The notes under the pieces were generated by a model. The model saw nothing but the letters and a program-made list of their open reading frames with translations. It was not told the origin of the DNA and did no database searches. Shown in pieces: positions 1 to 6,352 of a stretch of DNA of 9,730 bases (within the stretch, counting starts at the first letter, position 1; every line of letters begins with the position of its first letter). Made by a program: the position numbers and the translations under genes. This DNA is from an uncultured Christensenellaceae bacterium (GTDB lineage Bacteria > Bacillota > Clostridia > Christensenellales > UBA3700), in NCBI GenBank assembly GCA_902373595.1, contig CABKMX010000021.1:1-9730 (forward strand), read 5' to 3'.

Positions 1-2375
1 CAGGACATGTAGCCGATCAAAATGTTGCGGCCGAGGGAGAGTTCGCCGTTGTCGGTCGCGGGACCGTCGGCAAGAACCATGCCCTTGATGACCTTCTGCC
101 CGACCGTGACGATGGGGCGCTGGTTGATGCAGGTGCCGTTGTTGCTGCGTTCAAACTTCTGCAGTTTGTATACGTCGACGTCGCCGTCGCTCTTTTCGAC
201 GGTGATACGGGTCGCGTCGACCGTCTTGACGACGCCGTCGTTCTTTGCGATGACCATGACGCCGCTGTCGTAGGCAATCTTGTGCTCGATGCCGGTCGCG
301 ATGATCGGAGCCTCGGGCCTCAAAAGCGGAACTGCCTGACGCTGCATGTTGCTGCCCATCAACGCACGCGACGTGTCGTCGTTCTCGAGGAAGGGCACGA
401 GCGACGCGGCGACCGAGACGAGCTGCTTGGGCGAAACGTCCATATAGTCGACCGTCTTCTTGTCGACCGCCCTGATGTCCTCGCGGATACGGCAGGTGAC
501 GCGGTCAAAGTGACCGTCTTCGGTCAACGGCTCGTTCGCCTGCGCGACGACGTACTTGTCTTCTTCGTCCGCCTGCAGATATTCGACGCGATCGGAGACG
601 ATGACGTCTACGACGCTGCCGTCCTTGCCGTACACCTTGTCCACCTTGCGGTAGGGCGCCTCGATGAAGCCGTACTCGTTGACGCGAGCGTAGGTCGCAA
701 GCGAGGAAATCAGACCGATGTTTTGACCTTCGGGGGTCTCAATCGGGCACAGTCTGCCGTAATGCGAGTGGTTGATGTCGCGGACTTCGAAGCTCGCGCG
801 GTCGCGGCTGAGACCGCCGGGACCGAGAGCGGACAGCTTGCGCTTGTGCGTCAGCTCCGCAATCGGGTTGTGGTGATCCATGAACTGCGACAGCTGGGAA
901 GAACCGAAGAACTCCTTGATGACGCTGGTCACCGGCTTGATGTTGATGAAACTCTGCACCTTGTGGTCGGCGATGTCCTGTGTGATGGACATGCGCTCCT
1001 TGATCACGCGGTCGAGACGCGCCATGCCGATGCGGAATTGATTCTGTAACAACTCGCCGACCGCCTTGACTCGCCTGTTGGCGAGGTGGTCGATATTGTC
1101 CGTCTCGCCGAGTCCGTGGACAAGGCCGAGGTTGTAGTTGACGGCGGCGATGATGTCGTCAATCGTGACGTGCTTGATCACAAGCTCGTCGCGGCTCTCT
1201 TTGATTGCGTCCTTAAACGCCTCGTCGGAAAGCCCCTCCGCTTCTTTCTTTGCGAGAAGCTCCGCCAGCTTGGGGTAGTAGACCTTCTCGAGAATGCCGA
1301 GCTCCTTGGGGTCGCAGTCGACGTACGCGGCAAGATCGACGGTGTTGTTGCCGATCAACTTGAACGTGTCGCCCCTCTTGGTGACGATGTGAGCGACGTT
1401 GACGCCCGCGTTCTGAATCGCAACCGCCTGCTCTTCGGTGAGCACGCTTCCCTTTTCGGCGAGAATCTCGCCCGTCTGCTCGTCGACGATGTTGTCGGCA
1501 AGCGTGTTGCCGGCAAGACGGGTCGCAAAGCAAAGCTTCTTGTTGACCTTGTATCTGCCGACGCGCATGAAGTCGTATCTGTGCGAATCGTAGAAGGTGT
1601 TGCGGATGAGCTGATTGATGCCGTCTATGGTCGGAATCTCACCCTGCTTCATCCTCTTGTACAACTCAATCTTCGCGTCCTCGCTGTTCTTGATCGCGTC
1701 TTTCGCCAACGTGGCAAGCAAGATTTCTTCGGAGCCGAACAGCGCAATCAACTCTTCATCGGTGCCGAAGCCGAGCGCTCTCAAGAACATGGTCGCGGTA
1801 ATCTTGCGAGTCCTGTCCACGCTGACCCAAAGGATGTTGTTGGAATCCTGCTTGAACTCGAGCCACGCGCCTCTGGACGGCATGACCGTCGTGTCATAGC
1901 GCGGTACACCGGCCCTGTCGATGGTCACGCCGCTGTATACGCCCGGGCTGCGGACGAGCTGGCTGACGACGACTCTTTCGGCGCCGTTGATGATGAAACT
2001 TCCGTTCTCGGTCATCAACGGGAAATCGCCCATGAACACTTCTTCAACGGTCGCCTCTCCGGTGTCGGTGTGAACAAGCCTCACTTTAACCTTGAGCGGA
2101 AGCGAGTATGTGGCGTCTCTTTCCTTACACTCCTTGACGTCGTACTTGGGAGTCCCCTCGAGAGAAAAGCCGAGGAATTGCAATTCCATTCTTCCGGCAT
2201 AGTCGCGCACGGGCGAGAAGTCGTCCAAGACTTCTTTGATGCCCTCGGTGACGAATTGCCTGTAAGAATCCTTTTGCAACGCAATCAAATACGGAATGGG
2301 CAGCGTCTCCTTGATACGGGAGAAGCAAAGCCTTTCGGTGTTGCCGTACTTGACCTTGTGTATGTGTTGAGGCAT
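1..2375 (-). CDS. rpoB: RNA polymerase beta subunit, N-terminal 791 codons (partial at left edge)
   Basis: Catalytic beta subunit of RNA polymerase, acting in the cytoplasm on DNA. Reading the minus strand from the ATG at 2375 gives an uninterrupted frame of 791 codons that leaves the window at position 1. Clostridial RpoB is usually about 1200 residues, so roughly two thirds is present. The N-terminus ([19 protein letters not shown]) and motifs such as [20 protein letters not shown] and [16 protein letters not shown] are diagnostic. The rifampicin region lies at about residues 491-517 ([14 protein letters not shown], then [14 protein letters not shown]). D500, H510 and S515, equivalent to E. 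coli D516, H526 and S531, are all the sensitive-type residues. The start is fixed by an AAGGAGG site seven bases upstream. It is the first gene of its transcription unit; rplL is not upstream. rpoC would be expected beyond the left edge. Confidence 0.98.
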   Translation of the reverse strand, partial: MPQHIHKVKYGNTERLCFSRIKETLPIPYLIALQKDSYRQFVTEGIKEVLDDFSPVRDYAGRMELQFLGFSLEGTPKYDVKECKERDATYSLPLKVKVRLVHTDTGEATVEEVFMGDFPLMTENGSFIINGAERVVVSQLVRSPGVYSGVTIDRAGVPRYDTTVMPSRGAWLEFKQDSNNILWVSVDRTRKITATMFLRALGFGTDEELIALFGSEEILLATLAKDAIKNSEDAKIELYKRMKQGEIPTIDGINQLIRNTFYDSHRYDFMRVGRYKVNKKLCFATRLAGNTLADNIVDEQTGEILAEKGSVLTEEQAVAIQNAGVNVAHIVTKRGDTFKLIGNNTVDLAAYVDCDPKELGILEKVYYPKLAELLAKKEAEGLSDEAFKDAIKESRDELVIKHVTIDDIIAAVNYNLGLVHGLGETDNIDHLANRRVKAVGELLQNQFRIGMARLDRVIKERMSITQDIADHKVQSFINIKPVTSVIKEFFGSSQLSQFMDHHNPIAELTHKRKLSALGPGGLSRDRASFEVRDINHSHYGRLCPIETPEGQNIGLISSLATYARVNEYGFIEAPYRKVDKVYGKDGSVVDVIVSDRVEYLQADEEDKYVVAQANEPLTEDGHFDRVTCRIREDIRAVDKKTVDYMDVSPKQLVSVAASLVPFLENDDTSRALMGSNMQRQAVPLLRPEAPIIATGIEHKIAYDSGVMVIAKNDGVVKTVDATRITVEKSDGDVDVYKLQKFERSNNGTCINQRPIVTVGQKVIKGMVLADGPATDNGELSLGRNILIGYMS

Positions 2376-2382
2376 TATCGAC

Positions 2383-2389
2383 CCTCCTT
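2383..2389 (-). promoter_or_regulatory. rpoB ribosome binding site
   Basis: On the minus strand AAGGAGG lies seven bases before the ATG at 2375. It is a full match to the Firmicutes anti-Shine-Dalgarno consensus and fixes the rpoB start. It shows that this organism does use strong Shine-Dalgarno initiation, unlike three genes nearby that have none. Confidence 0.9.
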
Positions 2390-2403
2390 GTGTGATTTCG
2401 GCA

Positions 2404-2475
2404 TTAAACGCGAAAACTGCCCTTACCCGACGGCTCTTTGTTTTTCTTGCCGGCAGGAAGGCGATAGTTTCGCAT
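2404..2475 (-). CDS. Possible 23-residue basic leader peptide upstream of rpoB
   Basis: Within the predicted rpoB 5' leader a short frame runs from ATG at 2475 to TAA at 2404. It encodes 23 residues rich in Lys and Arg ([19 protein letters not shown], then SFRV), ending 28 bases before the rpoB ATG and in a different frame. It has no Shine-Dalgarno site and its ATG would be only about 18 bases from the predicted transcription start, so translation is uncertain. A short open frame of this length can occur by chance. It is listed because it fits entirely inside the leader of an essential gene. I recognise no homologue. Confidence 0.2.
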   Translation of the reverse strand: MRNYRLPAGKKNKEPSGKGSFRV

Positions 2476-2498
2476 TATGCATATTTTCGCAATTTTAG

Positions 2499-2528
2499 AT
2501 TATAATCAAAATGCGCAAGCAAAGTCAA
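2499..2528 (-). promoter_or_regulatory. Sigma-A promoter of rpoB
   Basis: On the minus strand TTGACT (2528-2523) is followed by an 18-base spacer and a perfect TATAAT (2504-2499). Transcription should begin near 2493, giving a leader of about 115-120 bases before rpoB. It is the only promoter-like pair I see in the intergenic region in this orientation. It implies that rpoB is expressed independently of the ribosomal protein genes that usually precede it. Confidence 0.8.
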
Positions 2529-2629
2529 CCGTTTGAACGCATATTTTTTCATTTTTTGCGTATTTATTATGCACGCGTATGCGCACCGCGCCTTTCGACG
2601 CGCCGGAGCGTGCGTCTTGCGCCCTTTTG

Positions 2630-2658
2630 TTGCCAAAATCGCCGCGCGGCGTTATAAT
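2630..2658 (+). promoter_or_regulatory. Sigma-A promoter of the HAD-rqcP-ispDF operon, leaderless type
   Basis: TTGCCA (2630-2635), a 17-base spacer and perfect TATAAT (2653-2658). Only six bases separate the -10 box from the ATG at 2665. With the usual start about seven bases after the -10 box, the first transcribed base would be the A of the start codon. No Shine-Dalgarno sequence is present in this gap or just upstream. Confidence 0.8.
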
Positions 2659-2664
2659 GGATGT

Positions 2665-3360
2665 ATGAAAAAGCGCTCTCTCGTGTTCGACTTCGATATG
2701 ACCTTGGGTTACCGCTCGCCGATGTGGACGGAGACGGTGCGGCTGCTGCTGCTCCGCCGCAACGTCTTTTCGACCGACGAACAGGTTATCCCGATTACGC
2801 ACGGCGACGTATATCCGTGGCACTTCCCCGGCGCGGCGCGCGCTGAATTCTTGCGCGGCAAGACGTGGTGGCAGGCGGTCGGAGGGGCGATTGCGGACGG
2901 GCTTGTTCACCGCGGAGTGTGCTCTCGCGCCGTCGCCGACGCCGTCGCAAAGGATTTGCCCGACCTCTTTTGCGACCTGCGCTTTTGGGAGCTGTTCCCC
3001 GACACGCTGCCTACGCTGACCGCGCTCAAAGAAGAGGGCCATACGCTTGTGCTGTTGACCAATCACGTCCCCGAGGCGCGGCGCATCTTCGAGCATTTGG
3101 GCGTGCTGCCGCTGTTCGACCGTGCGGTCATCTCGTCCGAACAGGACGTCGAAAAGCCCGATCCGCGCATTTGGGATCTCGCGCTGGACGGCCTTGACCG
3201 CGACGGCGCGGTGATGATCGGCGACAACTATTCCACCGACATAAAGGGCGCGCTCGCTTGCGGCTTGCAGGCGATCCTTGTGCGCAAACCCAACGACGCG
3301 GACTATCCGCTCTATTCCCCCACTCTCGAGGGAATCATACCCGTTTTGAGGCAATTATGA
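2665..3360 (+). CDS. HAD-superfamily hydrolase (phosphatase-like), 231 aa
   Basis: Cytoplasmic haloacid dehalogenase-superfamily enzyme, probably a phosphatase of unknown substrate. Motif I is DFDMT (D9 nucleophile, D11 acid/base), with Met where Gly is common. Motif II is the Thr of LLTNH (T132), motif III the Lys of EKPDP (K164), and motif IV GDNYSTD (D187, D192). A helical cap of about 100 residues, rich in Trp and Phe, lies between motifs I and II, as in subclass I enzymes. The ATG at 2665 places motif I seven residues into the protein, as is normal for the family; the frame continues upstream to 2533 but that part overlaps the promoter. It is the first gene of an operon: its TGA overlaps the rqcP start as ATGA. 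The exact substrate cannot be read from the sequence. Confidence 0.9.
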   Translation: MKKRSLVFDFDMTLGYRSPMWTETVRLLLLRRNVFSTDEQVIPITHGDVYPWHFPGAARAEFLRGKTWWQAVGGAIADGLVHRGVCSRAVADAVAKDLPDLFCDLRFWELFPDTLPTLTALKEEGHTLVLLTNHVPEARRIFEHLGVLPLFDRAVISSEQDVEKPDPRIWDLALDGLDRDGAVMIGDNYSTDIKGALACGLQAILVRKPNDADYPLYSPTLEGIIPVLRQL

Positions 3361-3608
3361 GACTCGACAAATTTCTGAAAGTATCGCGCATCATACGCCG
3401 CCGCACCATCGCCAACGAGGCGTGCGACGCGTCGCGCGTCACGCTCAACGGCAGACCGGCAAAGGCGGGCGCGCAGGTCAAGGTGGGCGACATTGCCGAA
3501 TTGAAGTTCGGCGACAAGACGCTTCGCTTCCGCATTTTGAGCGACGTCGCCCCGACCGGAAAGCAAGACTGCTCGGCAATGTATGAGGTGCTCCCCGATG
3601 AAGATTGA
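3357..3608 (+). CDS. rqcP: RqcP-like S4-domain RNA-binding protein, 83 aa
   Basis: Small S4-domain protein of the RqcP (YabO/Hsp15-like) family. In Bacillus, RqcP binds the obstructed 50S subunit and works with RqcH in C-terminal alanine tailing of stalled nascent chains. The N-terminus MRLDKFLKVSRIIRRRT and the following NEACDASRVTLNGRPAKAG form the S4 fold (residues 1-50). The C-terminal SAMYEVLPDED matches the short tail of the Bacillus protein in position and character. Length is typical. The ATG overlaps the preceding TGA (ATGA), with GAGG at 3348-3351 five bases upstream, so translation is probably coupled to the hydrolase gene. Its end overlaps ispDF by 11 bases. Family assignment is firm; the RqcP role is by homology. 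Confidence 0.9.
   Translation: MRLDKFLKVSRIIRRRTIANEACDASRVTLNGRPAKAGAQVKVGDIAELKFGDKTLRFRILSDVAPTGKQDCSAMYEVLPDED
3585..3590 (+). promoter_or_regulatory. ispDF ribosome binding site inside rqcP
   Basis: GAGGTG lies seven bases before the ATG at 3598, inside the last codons of rqcP. It supports 3598 as the ispDF start over the in-frame ATG at 3583, which would only add five residues (MRCSP) ahead of the conserved IspD beta strand. Confidence 0.7.
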
Positions 3609-4719
3609 CGTCATCATTCCCTGCGGCGGAAGTTCGACGCGGATGGGCGCGGACAAATTGCTGCTGCCGCTGGACGGCGGCACGGTCATAGCACGTTCCG
3701 CGGCGGCGTTCATGCGCCCGTATGTGCAAAAATTGATCGTCCCCTGCCCTCCGCAAAAGCGCGCCGCTTACGCCGCCGCAATCGGCGAGCTGCAATTGCC
3801 CGTCGTCTTTTGCGACGGCGGCGACACGCGCACCGCGTCGGTCCGCAACGCGCTCGCGCTGTGCGATTCGCCCTATGTCGCAATCCATGACGGAGCGCGC
3901 CCGTTCGTGACGGGCAAACTCATCGACGACGGCGCAAAGGTGTGCGAGATGCGCGGCAGCGCGATTCCGTGCGTCGGAGCGTCGGACAGCGTGCGCATTG
4001 CGGACGGCGGTCTCTCGCACGCGGTGGACAGGACGACCGTACGGCTGGTCCAGACACCGCAATTCTTCGACCGCGAAAAATTGCTCCTCGCATACGAGCG
4101 CGCGGACGCGGACGGCTTCGCCCCGACCGACGACGCCCAGGTGTTCGAGAGATATTGCGCGCCCGTCGCCCTCTTTGACGGAGACGTGCGCAACGTCAAA
4201 TTGACCGTCCCCGAAGACTTGCGTCTGCTCGCTCCGCCGCGCTTCCGCGTCGGCACGGGCTGGGACATCCACGTTCTCGCCGAAGGGCGCAAGCTCATCC
4301 TCGGCGGAGTGACGTTCGACTTCCCCAAAGGGCTTGTCGGACACTCGGACGCCGACGTGCTGACCCATGCGGTGATGGACGCGGTGCTGGGCGCGCTGGG
4401 ACGGCGCGACATCGGCTGCCTCTTCCCCGACGACGACCCCGCTTTCGAGGGCGCGGACAGCATGAAATTGCTCGCGCGCGTCGTCGGGACGATGAGGGAG
4501 GACGGCTATCGCCTGAACAATCTCTCCGCGACCGTCGTCTGCGAAAAGCCCAAACTCAAAGACGCGATACCCCGGATGGTCGCACGCTATGCCGAGGCAT
4601 TCGGCTGCGACGATTCCGCAATCAACGTCGCCGCGACCACTTCCGAAAAGACGGGCGCGGTCGGCAAAGGCAACGCAATCGCCGCGATTGCATATGTCTC
4701 GCTCGTCGCGGACAAATGA
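3598..4719 (+). CDS. ispDF: Bifunctional IspD-IspF enzyme of the MEP pathway, 373 aa
   Basis: Fusion of 2-C-methyl-D-erythritol 4-phosphate cytidylyltransferase (IspD, about residues 1-211) and 2-C-methyl-D-erythritol 2,4-cyclodiphosphate synthase (IspF, about 216-373), catalysing the third and fifth steps of non-mevalonate isoprenoid synthesis. IspD shows the CTP loop (GGSSTRMGADK, R15 and K20), HDGARPF (residues 97-103), TPQFF and KLTVPEDL (K201). IspF shows the metal ligands D223, H225 and H257, plus FPDDDPAFEGADS and ATTSEKTG. Length is normal for fusions. The IspD loop lacks the usual KQF/KQY and reads KLLLPLDGG, and IspF has Ala354, Lys357 and Asn359 where E. coli has Phe139, Arg142 and Glu144. 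The gene overlaps rqcP by 11 bases and is probably the last cotranscribed gene before an internal promoter. Confidence 0.95.
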   Translation: MKIDVIIPCGGSSTRMGADKLLLPLDGGTVIARSAAAFMRPYVQKLIVPCPPQKRAAYAAAIGELQLPVVFCDGGDTRTASVRNALALCDSPYVAIHDGARPFVTGKLIDDGAKVCEMRGSAIPCVGASDSVRIADGGLSHAVDRTTVRLVQTPQFFDREKLLLAYERADADGFAPTDDAQVFERYCAPVALFDGDVRNVKLTVPEDLRLLAPPRFRVGTGWDIHVLAEGRKLILGGVTFDFPKGLVGHSDADVLTHAVMDAVLGALGRRDIGCLFPDDDPAFEGADSMKLLARVVGTMREDGYRLNNLSATVVCEKPKLKDAIPRMVARYAEAFGCDDSAINVAATTSEKTGAVGKGNAIAAIAYVSLVADK

Positions 4720-4729
4720 CCGCGCGCCC

Positions 4730-4758
4730 TTGACAAGCGCGCAACGCCGCCTTATAAT
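4730..4758 (+). promoter_or_regulatory. Consensus sigma-A promoter of small membrane protein gene, leaderless type
   Basis: Perfect TTGACA (4730-4735), a 17-base spacer and perfect TATAAT (4753-4758), followed by six bases and the ATG at 4765. It starts only 11 bases after the ispDF stop codon. GCGCGC copies at 4722-4727 and 4737-4742 flank the -35 box as an inverted repeat. No Shine-Dalgarno site precedes the ATG. Confidence 0.85.
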
Positions 4759-4764
4759 GGACTT

Positions 4765-5049
4765 ATGAACGGACGCAAAACTTCAACGGGAGAAAAGGTC
4801 GCCGCGGCGATACTCTACACAATCGGCTTCGCGGTAGCGGTCTTTGCGGTCATCGCGATCTTTGCGGTGTCCGGCTTCGGCGCGGTCTCGGCGATCGTCG
4901 GGCTCTGCAACGCGACGAGCCACATCGCGGCGTCTGTCGCTTTGGCGGTGTGCTGTCTGATCGCCGCGGCAATGAGCCTGTATTGCATGGTGCTGATTTT
5001 CCGCTGCGTCGTCGACCACTTCCCCGGCAAGGGCAACGACCGCCGCTGA
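4765..5049 (+). CDS. Small membrane protein with two hydrophobic helices, 94 aa, unknown function
   Basis: I do not recognise this protein. A short basic N-terminus (MNGRKTSTGEK) is followed by a long hydrophobic stretch at about residues 12-47, a brief polar turn (NATSH) and a second helix at about 53-79, then a short charged tail ending GKGNDRR. It should be a two-pass inner-membrane protein with both ends in the cytoplasm. It has its own full-consensus promoter placed six bases before the start codon and is followed 60 bases later by a rho-independent terminator, so it can be expressed as a monocistronic, probably leaderless transcript. Readthrough from ispDF is also possible because no terminator separates them. 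Confidence 0.75.
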   Translation: MNGRKTSTGEKVAAAILYTIGFAVAVFAVIAIFAVSGFGAVSAIVGLCNATSHIAASVALAVCCLIAAAMSLYCMVLIFRCVVDHFPGKGNDRR

Positions 5050-5108
5050 GCGCGGTATTGTTCTATTATCGATACTTGGTACTATAACGAGATATCATTG
5101 TATATACG

Positions 5109-5132
5109 CGGGCGCAAAGGCGCTCGTTTTTT
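5109..5132 (+). terminator. Rho-independent terminator after the plus-strand operon
   Basis: CGGGCGC (5109-5115) pairs with GCGCTCG (5120-5126) across an AAAG loop, seven pairs including one G-U, followed immediately by six T residues (5127-5132). The T-run exists only on the plus strand, so it ends plus-strand transcription before it enters the convergent alr gene. On the minus strand the same hairpin lacks a T-run. Confidence 0.85.
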
Positions 5133-5175
5133 GCACGCTAAACGCGCTCCGTCGACACGGGCACGCAAATTGCGC

Positions 5176-6246
5176 TCACCGTCCGCCCCGACCGAGGCGG
5201 CAGGACAGTTCGTACGGCGACGTGCCCGCGAGCGCCGCCTGCTCTTCGATGGAAATCGCGGCTTTGCCGTCCCGTCCGACAACGGTGACCGCGTCCCCTT
5301 CCTTCACCTCTCCCGCGGCGGAGACGTCGCAAAAGAACACGTCCATGCACACCGACCCTACGACGCGGCAGCGCGTTCCGCCGACGAGCACGATCCCCCT
5401 TCCCGACAGCGACAGCGGCACTCCGTCCGCATAGCCCGCCGAGACGACGGCGACGCGCATGCGGCAAGGCGCGGCAAACGCGGCGCCGTAACCTATCCCG
5501 TCGCCCCGCTCGAGAGTGCGCACGCACAGCACACGCGCGGTCACGGCCGCGACGGGACGAAGCCCGGGCAGGTCGCCGCAGCCGTAGAGCGCGAGCCCGA
5601 CCCTGACAGCGTTGCCGCAAAGCCCGACGCCGCGGCAGACCGCGCCGCTCGCCGCCGCGTGGACAAAGCGGAAGTTCATCCCGCGCGCCTTCAACTTCTC
5701 TACGACATCGCAAAAGACGTCGCATTGCCGCCGCGTGAACGCTTCGTCGTCGGGGCGCGCATAGTGCGTGTATATCCCCTCGACGTCAATGCCGCGAAAG
5801 GTCGCGACCAGCCCCACGGTCTTGGAATCGGGTGCAAAGCCGAAGCGGTGCATGCCGCTGTCGACGGCGATGTGCACAGGGATCCGCCGCCCGGCTGCCG
5901 CAGCCAAGCGGTCGAGACATGCCGCCTCGGCAAGCGACGAGACGGCGAGAGACGCGCCGTCAAGCAAAGCCGCGGCGCGGAGTTCATCCTTGCTCAATGT
6001 ACCCATGATCAACACGGGCACGTGAATTTTAGCATCGACAATCCGCTTTGCCTCGCTCGCTGCCGCAACCGCAAACATCGCCGCCTCACCTTTGAGCGCC
6101 CTCGCGCATCGCACAAGTCCGTTGCCGTAGGCGTCCGCCTTTACGACCGCAATCACCTCTCTTCCGTCCGCCGCGCGCCCGATTGCGCGCGCGTTGTCCG
6201 CAAGCGCGGCGACGTCCGTCGCCCTCTCCGCCCTCAAATTCCTCAT
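5176..6246 (-). CDS. alr: Alanine racemase, 356 aa
   Basis: PLP-dependent fold-III racemase interconverting L- and D-alanine in the cytoplasm to supply peptidoglycan synthesis. The PLP-binding motif AVVKADAYGNG gives Schiff-base Lys36. The second catalytic residue is Tyr253 in GDGIGYGAAF, followed by GYADGVPLSLS and GSVCMD. Other conserved stretches are SGMHRFGF, THYA and VRVGLALYG. The C-terminus (SPYELSCRLG) matches the normal family end and is only slightly short (family about 360-390). The start at 6246 puts the PLP Lys at 36, as expected, and I see no better upstream start. No Shine-Dalgarno site is present; a TAATAT sequence ends five bases before the ATG. A terminator for the upstream genes ends 49 bases away, so alr needs its own promoter. 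It converges on the small membrane protein gene. Confidence 0.95.
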   Translation of the reverse strand: MRNLRAERATDVAALADNARAIGRAADGREVIAVVKADAYGNGLVRCARALKGEAAMFAVAAASEAKRIVDAKIHVPVLIMGTLSKDELRAAALLDGASLAVSSLAEAACLDRLAAAAGRRIPVHIAVDSGMHRFGFAPDSKTVGLVATFRGIDVEGIYTHYARPDDEAFTRRQCDVFCDVVEKLKARGMNFRFVHAAASGAVCRGVGLCGNAVRVGLALYGCGDLPGLRPVAAVTARVLCVRTLERGDGIGYGAAFAAPCRMRVAVVSAGYADGVPLSLSGRGIVLVGGTRCRVVGSVCMDVFFCDVSAAGEVKEGDAVTVVGRDGKAAISIEEQAALAGTSPYELSCRLGRGGR

Positions 6247-6251
6247 ATGTC

Positions 6252-6257
6252 ATATTA
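6252..6257 (-). promoter_or_regulatory. Possible -10 box of alr, near-leaderless
   Basis: Minus-strand TAATAT ends five bases before the alr ATG. The alr start lies 49 bases downstream of a strong terminator, so a promoter must fit in this space unless alr depends on readthrough. The region 16-18 bases upstream (TCAAAT or GTCAAA) is a poor -35 match, so the call rests on the -10 box, its position and the absence of a Shine-Dalgarno site. Confidence 0.4.
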
Positions 6258-6295
6258 CGCGCTGCTTCGGCACAATTTGACTGCGTTTTCGCTGC

Positions 6296-6325
6296 AAAAA
6301 ATATCCCGCCGCTTGTGCGACGGGA
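6296..6325 (-). terminator. Rho-independent terminator of the XRE/exported-protein unit
   Basis: On the minus strand TCCCGTCGC (6325-6317) pairs with GCGGCGGGA (6312-6304) across an ACAA loop: nine pairs, one of them G-U. It is followed by TATTTTTT ending at 6296. It lies 27 bases past the stop codon of the exported protein and separates that unit from alr. Confidence 0.9.
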
Positions 6326-6352
6326 AAATTGCACTCAATGTCAGGATGTTTG

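Noticed and set aside
825..905. Possible rifampicin-resistance mutation in rpoB
   Set aside because: Residues equivalent to E. coli D516, H526 and S531 are all wild type; the HH after FMD is a natural variant position, not a known resistance change.
282..2498. Long plus-strand frames of 255 and 470 codons opposite rpoB
   Set aside because: They lie antisense to a fully conserved rpoB, are rich in Val, Asp, Arg and Leu as expected from the complement of its codon usage, and show no recognisable domain or binding site.
2597..2616. Hairpin GACGCGC/GTGCGTC upstream of the HAD promoter as a terminator
   Set aside because: Seven pairs with one wobble but no T-run directly after it, and no plus-strand gene lies upstream to terminate.
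2533..2664. Upstream in-frame extension of the HAD hydrolase (start at 2533)
   Set aside because: It would include the promoter boxes and place motif I more than 50 residues from the N-terminus, unlike the family; there is no ribosome binding site.
2506..3354. 282-codon minus-strand frame opposite the HAD hydrolase
   Set aside because: All HAD motifs are on the plus strand, and this frame would run through the rpoB promoter.
5060..5106. AT-rich stretch with TTGGTA and TGTATA as a small RNA promoter before the terminator at 5109
   Set aside because: The -10 match is poor, and the product would be little more than the terminator hairpin itself.
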